Positions 25,277 through 36,957 of a DNA stretch of 64,000 bases are shown here, piece after piece. Position 1 is the first letter of the stretch, and each line of letters begins with the position of its first letter. A program made the position numbers and the translations under genes. The notes under the pieces were generated by a model. That model was not told where the DNA came from, searched no databases, and saw only the letters and a program-made list of their open reading frames with translations. The DNA is from Parapristionchus giblindavisi (taxonomy: Eukaryota > Nematoda > Chromadorea > Rhabditida > Diplogasteridae), in assembly GCA_943737045.1 (NCBI GenBank), contig CALSFV010000041.1, forward strand, positions 186,001 to 250,000, written 5' to 3'.

Positions 25277-26361
25277 GATATTAAGCTCAGTGAACTCCAC
25301 AAGCTCTCATAACCACTACCTCGAATTAGTTCCTATCTTTCTATGATATAAAGACAAAGAAGAATTCTTCTACTCTTCTAAAATCTTCACTATTATTAAC
25401 TCGATGACTGCATACGAGTACATTTCATTTGTTAATTTGATCGAGTCTTTGTAGTATTCGTCCTATTCTACTTCATATCTAGTATCTGCACTCATTTTGT
25501 CGATTAAATATTCTCTCTCTCTATCGATGAACAAATCACGTTCAATTCAATTCTCTATCAACTATCATCTACCGTTCTTATCTCAATTTCTCTCTATTCT
25601 TGCCCATTTTCTCATTGATCTGATCTTATATGTTAGAACTAGTCCTTTTTCATGAATCAATACATTCCATACCACCTCTTCGTATATATATAAATATACA
25701 TTCCTTATTCAATCTATCTCAATATCTTTTTATCATCTGCAATATTTTGTCCATTTCACCTAAACGATTTGTGATTTTTGTAAGTTTTATGAATGAAGAT
25801 ATCAAACAATATGATGAGTGAAATACGTAACTTAATAAGACAAAATGTATAGAAAGTTGAGAATGAAAGATCAAAGATCAATCGATCTCTGTTTCTTCAA
25901 CTGCTTCCATAGCATCACTGAGTTGAGATCGCAAATGGACGTGATTGCTTCTGAAACGAAAATAATATTTGAAAAAATACGAAGAAAAATAGCGCAGTTC
26001 TTAAATCCTTACAAATCTTACAATTCTTATAAACTTTCTTAAGGTTTAATTACTTTTCATTCGGTGGCTTTTGAGTTGAATAACAGATAAATAAGGACGT
26101 GCACCATCGAAACTCTTATAGAAATTAGCTTTTCTCTCTCATATTCAGTACATGAACAGTGCATGATTGCCATTTGTAGTACTATAACATCACTCTAGTA
26201 TATGACACTTCACTCTTATTACAGAATCTATCACATACTCTTTAGAATGATGATAATCATCATCCGTAATGGGCATATCGAATAGTAGAATCTGTCGTGG
26301 AAGCCCTGAAATGGTACTCTATTAGAGTCCTCCGATGACGCATTTTGCTACTCAACGATGA
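25277..26361. other. 3' flank between nPax (+) and the SELENBP-like gene (-)
   Basis: The two genes converge here. The sequence is AT- and CT-rich, with an open frame at 25630-25821 that carries no recognisable content. Confidence 0.5.
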
Positions 26362-29300
26362 TTAATTTGTGATAAGTAGTGCATAAATATAAGACGGATG
26401 AAAGTGTGGGAGTGTTAAGGGGAAAGGAATCGAACCATCAACGCCGATTTCGAAAATCCTCGCGAGAACCAGACGGGAATGTTCGGATTTGCCATTCGTG
26501 ATAACGAGTACTTCCCAGATTTGACCCGTCATATGACTGCAAAAAACAATCACATTAATCAATTGACTATTTTGGAATTTCAAATTATCTTTGTGCATGA
26601 ATAACATACTCAGGATGGAAATATTGATCGAAGTTAGTTGAGTACGAATTAGACACAAACAATCGTTTGTGTGGAGAGTTTTCATTCCATAGAAGATTCA
26701 GATATCCAGGACCGCCCTCTTGACGTCCTCCATACGGCTAGAACGATATTATTATTATTATTATTGTAACGCTCAAAAGCGAAGCTAAAATTCAACGATG
26801 GGATACAGTATCTCGATGGTACAGAAAGTGAGTGTCTGTGGTCGAAGTGGACTTTTTTCCGGTTTTGATCTAATAGCATTTTTTTTCGTTTCGAAATAAA
26901 ATGATGACAAAATATCTTACTGAGCTCGCACGTTTCTTGATCGACGTTGTAGGTGCGGTCCCCATCTTCAGCTGAATTATTATGTTTTATCATATTTACT
27001 TCATTATTTAATTGGCATTCAACCATATAATCTATCTCTGTTATCAGGTACTCCTAATCAGTTTTTTCCCTTCTTATACGTAATATTATTTTGATAAGAA
27101 CTTCAAGGTCATTGTGAGTTCTCATTGAACGATCAAAGTACGTGTAAAATAGCAAAATCTTGTAGATAAGCCAAATTCATTTTGTAAAATTGATATCAAT
27201 TTGTGTAGAATATAAATACTCTATAAATTGGCATTTACATCTGTCACACTTTTCAAAATCAAGCCGAGTCCAAATGTACAAGAAACATCGACAAAGAATC
27301 TATAATTTCAAAAAAAATCTTGGAAAGAAATAGATTTCTTTACAACTTACAGAATTTAAAGGGATCTGGAAAAGAAAAAAAACAATTTAATTTTATATTA
27401 AATAGCTTAAAATTTTCATATACATAGCATACAAATTCTCTCGAAAGAACAGTCGTTAAATATTATAGGCAAGTTTCATTCACTAGAAACTCTTGGAAGA
27501 AGATTTGATATTTTTATTATCATTTCATCTGCAATGGTCCTTAATGAAGAATCAAACTCTATATGAGCATTTTTGAGCTATTCGCAGAATTAGGACTGTA
27601 ATTGGAAAAATCATCCCATGGTCTGCCACTAATGGAGCACGCTACAGTAATCCAGCATCTTACAAGAGTAAATTGTTTTACTCAAATCTGATTTTTTTTC
27701 GAGCATATTTATCAACACGAGCTGAATTATGTTTTTAACTTTCAAATGGAAATTTTTGGGTTCCTTTAATATGGCTAATTATTTTTCATATAATAAGATC
27801 TAATTATAAATGTCGAACATACACTACTCCACATCTTGAGATGGTGAGATCTCTTGCATTCGTCCCGTTTGAATGCCACAATACGTAGCCCATTGAATAA
27901 TGCCACAAATAGGAAAGTGTCACATGGAGATATCACTAGATCGGTAGGATATGACGGCTTTTCCAAAGTATGGAACTGAAATATTTCGATCATGGAAATC
28001 ATGTTTAGAGTATATGGGGGAAAACATCTACACGTTCATTATTTAACTTATTCTGTGCCTAACGTAATTATGGAGCTATAAATTATAGCGTATAATCAAA
28101 AAAAATAATAATCAAAGTCAGAACCTGTTTCATATCGTGTTCTACAGTAGCTTGAAGAGCCTCTGGGATACCCTGAAACGAATTTGGGTTTACAGTATCG
28201 ATCAAAAGTTTAAATTTTTTTCAATTGTACTTTCTTCGTTGTCAAGGTACAGCTACCATTTTCCTGTGGGAGGTATTATCTCTAACGACTTACATCGAAA
28301 ACGTTGATTCTCAATAAAGCTCCCGTAGTGCAGCACGTAGCGTAGCTGAAATAGTTGGATTTTGAAATATAACAAATGGTTTCAAAACAATCGAGAGCGG
28401 AAATTTTATTGTTATCCCGATAAAACGATATCATATAGAAAATCTTATCATACGCAAGGTTTCTATTGAAGGGAGTATTGCAGAAACGAACGGCGGATAT
28501 TGTAGAATGACTCGAGAGAGTCAATGTAGCACATACCTTAATTTTCACTTTGCTTCGGGCATTTATTAAATATAAATCTTTTTTTTAAATGGAATTCATG
28601 ACCATAGGCAATAGAATCATGCCAAGATGTTTGCCAGCAAGTATCTCATATAAGAATAAGAACATAAGAGATATCCTTTTTTAATCTCCTATCATGATAT
28701 AATTCAAAAATGAAATAGTTAATCGATAACCGATGGTTCTCGTTGGAGTAGTTCCCATAATATGATCCTGTGTCGTCGATCGCCCAGTCCATGCAATTTC
28801 TTCTTATGGAGCATATCATCTATGACATCTATAACAAACAAGAATCAGACCAACGGTCTCGTGTTTTTCATTCGTCTCATGAAAGGACTTTGTGCAGAGA
28901 TCCGTTCCGAATCGTTATTTGAAAATATATCTTGTAATTGGATAATCTATATTTTAATGAAGACTAACTAGGATGAACCACTTCACTCATCAACGTTGGC
29001 TGACATATTTCCGTTCCCAATATGTATCTGAAATGATTCATTGTCAGAAGAGGTTCAAAAATGAAAAAAAGTGAATATATTGATAACCTTCCAGTTTGAT
29101 AAATAGCGAAATCTCCTCCCAATGCACCATCATAGTCAGCGAAACCTCCACTAATACAAAAGGAAAGATGATCACCAGGATGGAGTTCCTCAATTAATTT
29201 ATGAATATAAAAATATCCGAAAAGTTTCATGTATGTATATTCTGAACGAAATTTTTTCCGAATTTTCAATCGCTAAAAAGGACATAATGCAATTAAACAG

Positions 29301-30903
29301 TGATGACTTCCGTAATCTCACCACTCTTGGTAGATCTTTCACTATGGAAGCTGGTGTACGCGCACTCAATAAACCAATATGCCTTCTTTGACCGTATCTA
29401 AAAATAGAATTTTAATCCAACTTTATCATATTCATAAGAATATTCAGTCGCTAATTGAGATGGACCAAACAGTTTTATTTCTCTTGATTCTTTGAATAAA
29501 GAACTCCACTTCTTGGGTCCTGCTTGAAGAAATTCTCGTTCATGAATCACTTCATCATCGCTAAATTCGCATCCACAACTTTGTCTCCTTTCTATTTTCC
29601 TCTTCGTTTTTATAACATTTCGATGAGATTTGAATGGTCTCAACACCGCGAAAGACTGAGCTGCGCCTGATAATATAATACATTATAGTGTTGTTTCACT
29701 TCCTCATTTAGTTTTTTTTTAAATACTACATTGTTTATAATTTAAAAATTTATGCCATGTCAATGTTTTCATACGTAATTATTCCCTTCAGAGGTAAATT
29801 AAATTAGGTAGATATTGCACCATTGGTTTCCAATTTTCGGTTGTACAATAACTAACCATCAAATGAGAATACATTAGGTGTTTCTCGTTCTCCGAGTGAT
29901 CCAATATATATTCTTCCTCCAAATGAATGAACAGAATGTGGTTCAGATACTGATGATTTCCTCTTTAAATGTTCACTATCAATGGACTGAAAGAAGAAGA
30001 TTACTATCAATGAAATGGTGCAATCGATAAAGACTCTCATTTCTTGCAAGATTATTTTTATATCCTTTTTTTTTATCTTATCGCGAAGTTCTTTCTGAGA
30101 ATGTGTATCATGTCCCGGATTATATCACAAACCTTCACAAGTGTTAGTTTTCCATTACTGGATAGTTCGGCCACCGAGATCCTCGAATCCTTTGTTGACG
30201 CTATCACGATATATCGTGGATTGTCACTCTGATTGAGATAATATTCATTTTATCATTATTCACATTAGTGTAGGAATACTCAACTACAATTTTTTTACTA
30301 GAATGAGTTCAATTGCCATGCATTTTTAAAATAAAATTTGATATCTTATCTTGCTAAGGTTATTCATACGATATTTTGTGTTCTCAACGAGCTCCTTGGG
30401 TACGAATTAAGTTATTTTTAGTCACTTACAATTTCATCGTGTGATGAACTCGCCCAGTCCATTCGGTGCACAAATCCACCAGTGGATCCCTCCAATTTCA
30501 TCGTTGATATTATCTTTAAAAAATATTGTTATGAAAATGAGTTCACTCCAACCGTTCACTATAATTTGCTCTACTCGTTGGCAACACTGTTGTATAGATA
30601 CACGAAAGATATAGAATGATGCCATGATGGGCAATTAAATATACCTCAGCTTCCCCACCATCTTTCATTCTTATACTACACAACGAATCGGCACCTCTAC
30701 TGTTTCCCATCAGAACAACCGCGTATGCTGGGGTATTCTGAAGAAAAACTATTCAATTATCTAGGCCATTAATATGGTCTAGTTTAGCCAATTTAGTTAT
30801 TTTCAGTGAATTGAAAATTTAGGTATAATGCTCTAACTTGATATGGAATAAGAGTATCGAACGTCTTCTCTGACACTGTTGAACGAAAACAGTTGAGATG
30901 CAT
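26362..30903 (-). CDS. divergent selenium-binding protein 1 / methanethiol oxidase family member
   Basis: Minus-strand exons, 5' to 3': 30903-30838, 30737-30645, 30513-30430, 30228-30133, 29986-29857, 29666-29422, 29397-29322, 29272-29088, 29027-28969, 28930-28889, 28828-28731, 28536-28454, 28345-28294, 28172-28125, 27975-27823, 26971-26921, 26737-26610, 26536-26362. Blade motifs follow the SELENBP order: PAYAVVLMGN, FVHRMDWAS (for HHSGWN), YIVIASTKDSRISVAEL, VHSFGGRIYIGSLG, then FAIYQTGRYILGTEICQPTL (for FWYQPRHNVMISTEW), RRHRIILWELLQ, ISAVRFCNTP, YPTDLVISPCDTFLFVALFN, RLFVSNSYSTNFDQYFHPD. The family oxidises methanethiol in the cytosol. Odd points: the 29422/29397 junction does not phase; about 165 extra residues lie between blades (29666-29088); and the GQLFLGG region expected between 27823 and 26971 was not located. 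It may be a divergent working paralogue or a decaying gene. Confidence 0.65.
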
Positions 30904-33734
30904 TATTGAAAATCACTGAAATTTGTTGTTTTCATTGTTCGTTAATGAGCAATTAACATTTCAAATACGCTCGTGCATCTTATGGTGTATTCGTGGTGGT
31001 ATTTATAATATTTATTTCTTACTAGACCAATGCTTCGAAATAATAAAAAAAACCTTCTCATATACAGCTTCTAAAAAGGAAATATGATTTCAGAAGAAAA
31101 CAATTTATATGAAAGTAAGAATTTGATATAATATCATAGGGAACCAGGAGATTTGAGTTGCGCTATTTTCATGCAGTACGTTAGACCTATGTTCATGACA
31201 CCCCTCTCTTTCTCATCCATATAACTTCTCAACTATTCAATCAAACGATATATATATTTTGGAAAGTTTAACTGTCACTGATACTATCTCTACTCTATGG
31301 TCTTATAGTATCGAATTTAAACTAAAAGCATGCACTCTCTGATGAAAGAGGTAGTCAACTGCGTGAAGAATAGATCCTCCACCCTCTTTAACTCAAACAT
31401 TCCAAGTTGAAACATCGATACTCTCTGAGTATCTCGTGAAAAAGTTAGTAAATAAGATTAATTCAGACAAAAAAAGAAATTTATATAGACAATGTAAGTC
31501 CCCCCTTGTAGATATTTATATACAGATGAAGACATTGAAAGATGAGAAAACAATGCATTTTCTCTTCAACTTCCATTGACTTTTACCTACTTTTTTTAGA
31601 ATTGATTGCGATGAAGTAGCATAGTGTCTGACGATATACTGGGTCATTGGTTCCAGTTCTAAATGAGACCCTCACCAGTTGATATTTATTGCCTCTTCTC
31701 ACCTTTCACTATGTCTTTCAACACTTATCTAACAAACAACCCATTTCATTTGTAATACACTACCCATTGCAAATATAAACCGTTAGCTAATAGGTCTTCA
31801 AATTGCCTTCATTGATTGTTTGATTAATCATTTGTTCGCCTATCAATAATACCAAAACCTATAGTTATAAGTTTCATAAAAACAGTGAAATGATCACATA
31901 AGGAATGACAGCACAACACTGTGAGACTCACATAAAATGATCGTACACTAGCGAAATGAAAAACAAAATAAGGGAAAGACATCTGATTAATCAATGGGGA
32001 ACCTTATTGAAATATTGAAATCAATCTCCGCTCGCTCAAACACCGTCGAACCTGTCTTCATCTTTCTTTTGTATTCAAAATTGTTCACGGATTCGTTGAT
32101 GTCGATTATAGGCAATTTTTCATCATTTCGATTAATCTAAATCGTACTAGAGGTCATCCTATGAGAATGTGTTGCAATAGATGTAATAGTAGTAGATATT
32201 TATCATTCTTCTCCGATAGAATAGTTGGAATAGTCTTGATACATTAATTGTAACTTCCCCCAACCCTATAGTTTTCAATAATCGTATTAATGCTACATAT
32301 AATCTCGTAATTTAGCAGCTATCTTCGCATCTTATTCATTTCTAAAGTATCGCTTTGAGTTTATCTTCTTTTCCTCAATATATAAGAAGCGTATTATTAT
32401 TATAACTAGAATCCTCCATATCCTAAGATATCACGTGAACTAATTTCATTATCTATAATGCTAACACTACATATCACATCAGACTCTAATCCGCTGATCT
32501 ATATCATGAGTAGAGATTGAACCAAATATGTTCTGAAGAGGCGAAACATTTTTTTGGAACTTGTAGGCAGATATAATATTTTTATCGTTTCGATCACTAG
32601 CATAATGGTATGAACAGTCACTACCTATAATGTATACTTTGATGAAACAAATCTTTTTTTTAAATATTGTTCAAATTTGCGCCACAAAAAGATTGATTGT
32701 GTTATTTGTATCATCATGTGAACTTGTTACAAATGGACAGAAAATACTATGATTAGAAAATGCGCCGCTTACAAATTTCTCAAATGTGCGAAGGAACTGT
32801 TTCAATTAAGAACTGAAAGGAACTGTTTGACAAACATGAAGTTACTGTTGTATTATTGCAATTTCACTGTTAGCCTATGAAATATTGTCGTAATATAGTG
32901 GGTGCATACATCCTAATCAAAATATGGCGATAAATCGACCAATTGAACTACCACACCCATTATGGTATCGTAGCAGATAGTAAACGATGCGTTTTAGTAG
33001 TGTAACCAATCGAATATTGGCGTTACGAAGAAAAAACAGAAGCGGTTGTTGAATTAATGAGCTTTGAATACACAAGATACGAATAATGTACCGTATCATT
33101 ACTTTAAAAACATTAATTATCATCATTTAATCAAGACGGTCATCCGTGAAATATCTCCTTATTAATTTTTGTATGATTAATATAATATACTATTATAATA
33201 TATAATACTATTATTATACTATACTAATATACTATTATTATATTATAATATAATATAATATTATAATATAATATTATTATACGTTATTGATGAAGCTACC
33301 ATTTCGACATCAACTAATCGTCATATTTGTACAACACAAACATGAGAATTTAAAGATACAATTTTCAAATTTTCGTGGCACGGTTAGAAGCGATGAATAT
33401 TAAGCACTGGGCTACATACATAGGCTACGCTCTCAGCCTCTCGAATCTATCTGTTGTGAGAACAGAATGCCACATCTTTTTTTAAATAAAAGAGACACCA
33501 AGTTAAAATGAACTCGTTCTTTACAAAATCGCATAAAGATCACACCTTATTGGCAAAAACATGGCGATAATTCTCATCTAATTTCCAAACTCTTCAAACT
33601 ACTTTCAAATGGTTCAAATGAGCCGGTGCACAGTTCCACTGTGGAAAAACTACGTATGATTTGAGAAATGTTAGAGATGATTTCGAGATTAGAGTTGTCT
33701 CTTCTACCTAAAACAGACAACTAGTTATGGCTCA
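30904..33734. other. intergenic region
   Basis: About 2.8 kb between two divergently oriented genes. Apart from an AT-only stretch at 33177-33282 I see nothing. Open frames are short and unsupported. Confidence 0.5.
33177..33282. repeat. AT-only low-complexity tract
   Basis: Irregular repeats of TATTATAATA and TATACTATTAT for about 100 bases, with many short self-complementary stretches. Confidence 0.8.
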
Positions 33735-33735
33735 G

Positions 33736-33743
33736 TATAAAAG
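33736..33743 (+). promoter_or_regulatory. TATA box of the GY-rich peptide gene
   Basis: GTATAAAAGG lies about 45 bases before the start codon at 33785, a normal TATA position for a short 5' UTR. Confidence 0.6.
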
Positions 33744-33784
33744 GGTTGAGATGACCCGAGATAATCATCAGTTTGATCATAACC

Positions 33785-34307
33785 ATGAACGCTCTCTTCA
33801 TCCTCGCTCTTCTCGTTGCTGGATCCCTCGCTGAGGTAAGACTTGACATTTAATTTGTTAAGAGAACATTAAGATGCAACTACGTTTTTTGTCATATTAT
33901 CATTAGTTTATCACAATACACTAAATACCATTCATCAGTTTGTGTTATAGGTCCAGAAGAGACAGGTCTTCTACGGAGGATATCCCGCTTACGGACTCGC
34001 TTCATATGGAGGATATGGACTCGGATCTTACGGATACGGATACCCCGCCTATGGAGGATACCACTTCATTGGAAAGAGATCTACTGATGAGGTATCGAAA
34101 TCCAGAACCGGATACAGAACCGGAGATTAAATCTGCATCCAAAGTGAATGTATACTCAATGTACTATTGTAGACCACCCGCGCCAAGAGACAGGTCTTCT
34201 ACGGAGGATACCCCGCCTACGGATACGGACTCGGATCTTACGGATACGGTCTTGGATCTTACGGATACGGATTCCCCGCCTATGGAGGACTCGTCTACGG
34301 AAAGTAA
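33785..34307 (+). CDS. secreted Gly/Tyr-rich neuropeptide-like precursor (nlp/cnc type)
   Basis: Three exons (33785-33835, 33951-34091, 34173-34307) give 108 residues. Residues 1-16 are a signal peptide (MNALFILALLVAGSLA). Two repeats follow dibasic KR sites at 20-21 and 69-70; both start RQVFYGGYPAYG and continue with SYGYG units. A third KR at 59-60 is preceded by Gly (HFIGKR), which would allow a C-terminal amide, and the protein ends LVYGK. This layout resembles nematode YGG-type nlp peptides, several induced in epidermis on infection or wounding. That role is inference. The two coding repeats (second half of exon 2 and exon 3) are near-identical in DNA, so they arose by recent internal duplication. 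Long open frames in other frames are shadows of the repeat. Confidence 0.8.
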
Positions 34308-35741
34308 ATATCATCCAACTGCGACTTTTTTTGATTTTTAATAACTGACCCTTTCTCACGCATGAATCTCAAGTATGTATAAATTTTTGTAATGGTAAAT
34401 TTGGCTTGGTTTATCAACATCCATATGATTGAGCAAATATGTTACGGAATTCTGATTATCTATGCAAATACGCGTGTTCTCTTCGTGATTATTTGGAAGA
34501 GCGAATAAGGGAAATATATGTGATATTGACTTTGAACACTTGCATGGTGATTCATACTGTATTATAGTAAAATATGCGAAAAGAGTGTCAAATAGAGAAT
34601 TTTCGATTCTTATCTTTTAATTTACTCAGTTGAAACGTAGAATTAGAACATTCGCATAGTCACAAAACTGGAACCGAAGTGGAATGCAACGGTGGTGTAA
34701 ATCAATTCGGTATAGAACAGAAAGGAAGTTTTGGTAATATGAGAAAGATGCGATAGAGATTTGCTCAAACAATTTCGGTCATTGATTGAGTAAATACGCA
34801 GCAAAAGAAAGAGACAGGAACAATACATGGAGAAATACCCCAAGCTCATTTGAAATTCTGCAGTCAGACAAATAAATATATCACATGTACAATGAGAAAA
34901 AGTGATAGAGTGTTTCAAATTGGCTTGAGAGTATTCCAAAACAAAAAAGGCTAATGGATATATTGAAATGCTTCTTTGATGGAGCTTAACTATGGTGAGT
35001 CCAATGGACAGAGAAAAGGACTATGATATGTAAGAGGTATAGAGAAAAGGTGAGGGATAGTGAGGGAGATGACAAATTGTTACCATGGTGAATGAGTTAT
35101 GCTGATGTAGTAGCAGGTCGAAGATATGAGAGGAACTATGGACATAGAGAAACGTGTATTCTATAATAATGGAGATCTATAATTTAAGGAGAGTTAAACC
35201 TCAACAAAGTGTATCTTCACAAACACGCGGTCTCTACATTAGTCTGTAAACTGACAAGAAAATTGGATGATTGACTATTTTGTGAAACGTAAACATGATA
35301 CTTTATCAAAATGAATAAGATAGTGATTTGAATAAATAACGTTACAATTATTATTAGGTTCATATGTCGGAGATCACAATTATAGATTGACATAATGATA
35401 TTAGATGACATTGCTATCTTCTACCGTATCCCTCTCCACGGCGTTTGGTCACCGACTACAATTTTAGTATTAATATCACATATAATCTGATTATCACTTT
35501 ATTCTCTTAAGTTTCAGACTAAACACTAAAAGAAGCGAACGCTCTCCACTTTTTTGCACACTAGTGTTTTCCGTTTTCTTTGCACGACTTTTGAACACTA
35601 CATCGGTAAACGAACTGCGAAGTATCATTTTTATCACTTAACATCTATAATGATCTCATTTGATATCATTGATAGAGAATGTATTTATTTTATTATGAGT
35701 CGTTCGTCGAATTTTCTTGATTAGGTAGACTATTATACACA
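34308..35741. other. intergenic region
   Basis: Convergent 3' ends of the peptide gene and the ground-like gene. Open frames at 34643-34939 (minus) and 35217-35411 (minus) have no recognisable content. Confidence 0.5.
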
Positions 35742-36957
35742 TCAAAGAATAACCTCTATAGGTGGTGGAGTAGGGCCAATCGTCGACGTCGTCTCCGTTT
35801 GTGTCGACGTTGCATTGGACTCATCTGAACTCTCATTCAGAGTCTTTATCTCAGGACGAAAGAACTCTGAAGCATTGAGTGAAGTGATGGGGTCGGGTCG
35901 TTGAAGCAGCTTCCCCGTTGTAGCGACACATGTCGTGAGACCGATTGTGTGCTGCAACAATTATGATTCATCTTTCAAGAAGTTCTTTGGAGATCCTTGT
36001 ATGCCGCAATATGCATCAACGTAGCTTGAAGTTCATAATTTGATTAGACCGAGATTTTTTCACGCGATAGCAGATAAGAATCTAATAATAAACCTCGCAG
36101 TAGACAGAACGTCGATCAACGATTGGCTTTGACTTCACTGTACAATTAACGATGAAGTCATCATCATGAATTTGATCAATTATAGATTGAACTGATTCTG
36201 TTGCGTTCTTCGTCATACTCTGAATTGATCATCTGGTCAATCTACTATTATGAAGTATTTAAAGGGAGCATAATCTCATGATTTAGAATCCAAAATTAAT
36301 TTTTTGGGAAAGGAGAAATTAAATGAACGGAAACGAATGGAACCTGTTTGAGAATCGTCCTCAACTTCTCACTATTGCAGTGTTCATCGATGTTTTTGAT
36401 CACAGAAACTCGATCGATGAAAGAATCAAACTCTACATGAGCGACCTCACGGAGCTTTCGATTAGGGCCTTCGGTTCCTTTGGAATCATTTTCTCCTCTT
36501 CCTTCACTGGTTGCATCTCTCTTGAAACGACGACGTCCACAACTGCATTCGTTCACTGTAATTTTCATTGTTTACACACTCTTCCGTTGTTGGTAAATAA
36601 GTTAATTAATCGTTTCATTGTCATTAATAAAATTCAGTCCAGAGAATCAGAAAAAAAACTTTAGTCGCAAATGACGATAATAATTGTATGCAGATAAATA
36701 GTATTTAAAAATAATATAATTAGGTTAGCACTGTTGAATTACACTGAACAAATGTGATACTTACTTCCTTTATTAGCTCCAGGACAGTTATCGGGCAGAC
36801 ACGGTGGTTCCCTACACGGAGGCTTATTGGGACACGGAACAGGGGGAATGGGACATGGTGGACATTCGGGAGAGTAGATCGAATCAGAACATTGTGATAT
36901 TACCAGGGATACGGTAGTCGCCAGGATAAGTATACGGTAGTGACCCGAGGAGGTCAT
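35742..36957 (-). CDS. ground-like domain secreted protein (hedgehog-related family)
   Basis: Four exons in phase (36957-36765, 36555-36344, 36219-36094, 35951-35742) give 246 residues. Residues 1-21 form a signal peptide. Residues 22-64 are a Cys/Pro-rich segment (ECPPCPIPPVPCPNKPPC, CLPDNCPG). A basic stretch CGRRRFKR may be a furin-type site. The ground-like domain runs from about 122 to 190: HCNSEKLRTILKQ, then ESVQSIIDQIHDDDFIVNCT, DRRSVYCEHTIGLTTCVAT, matching the family's C-x-x-x-x-L...Y-C...C spacing. The tail (191-246) is Ser/Thr/Pro-rich. Ground-like proteins are nematode-specific, mostly secreted by epidermis or glia, and several sit in the apical matrix or cuticle. That function is known for the family, not shown here. 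Confidence 0.87.

Noticed and set aside
28762..28971. Plus-strand frame over the SELENBP-like gene
   Set aside because: The minus strand carries phase-matched exons with family motifs at the same place.
33940..34359. 133-codon frame rich in Asp/Thr/Glu over the GY-rich peptide gene
   Set aside because: It crosses two well-formed introns and is a frame-shifted reading of the GGATACGGA repeat.
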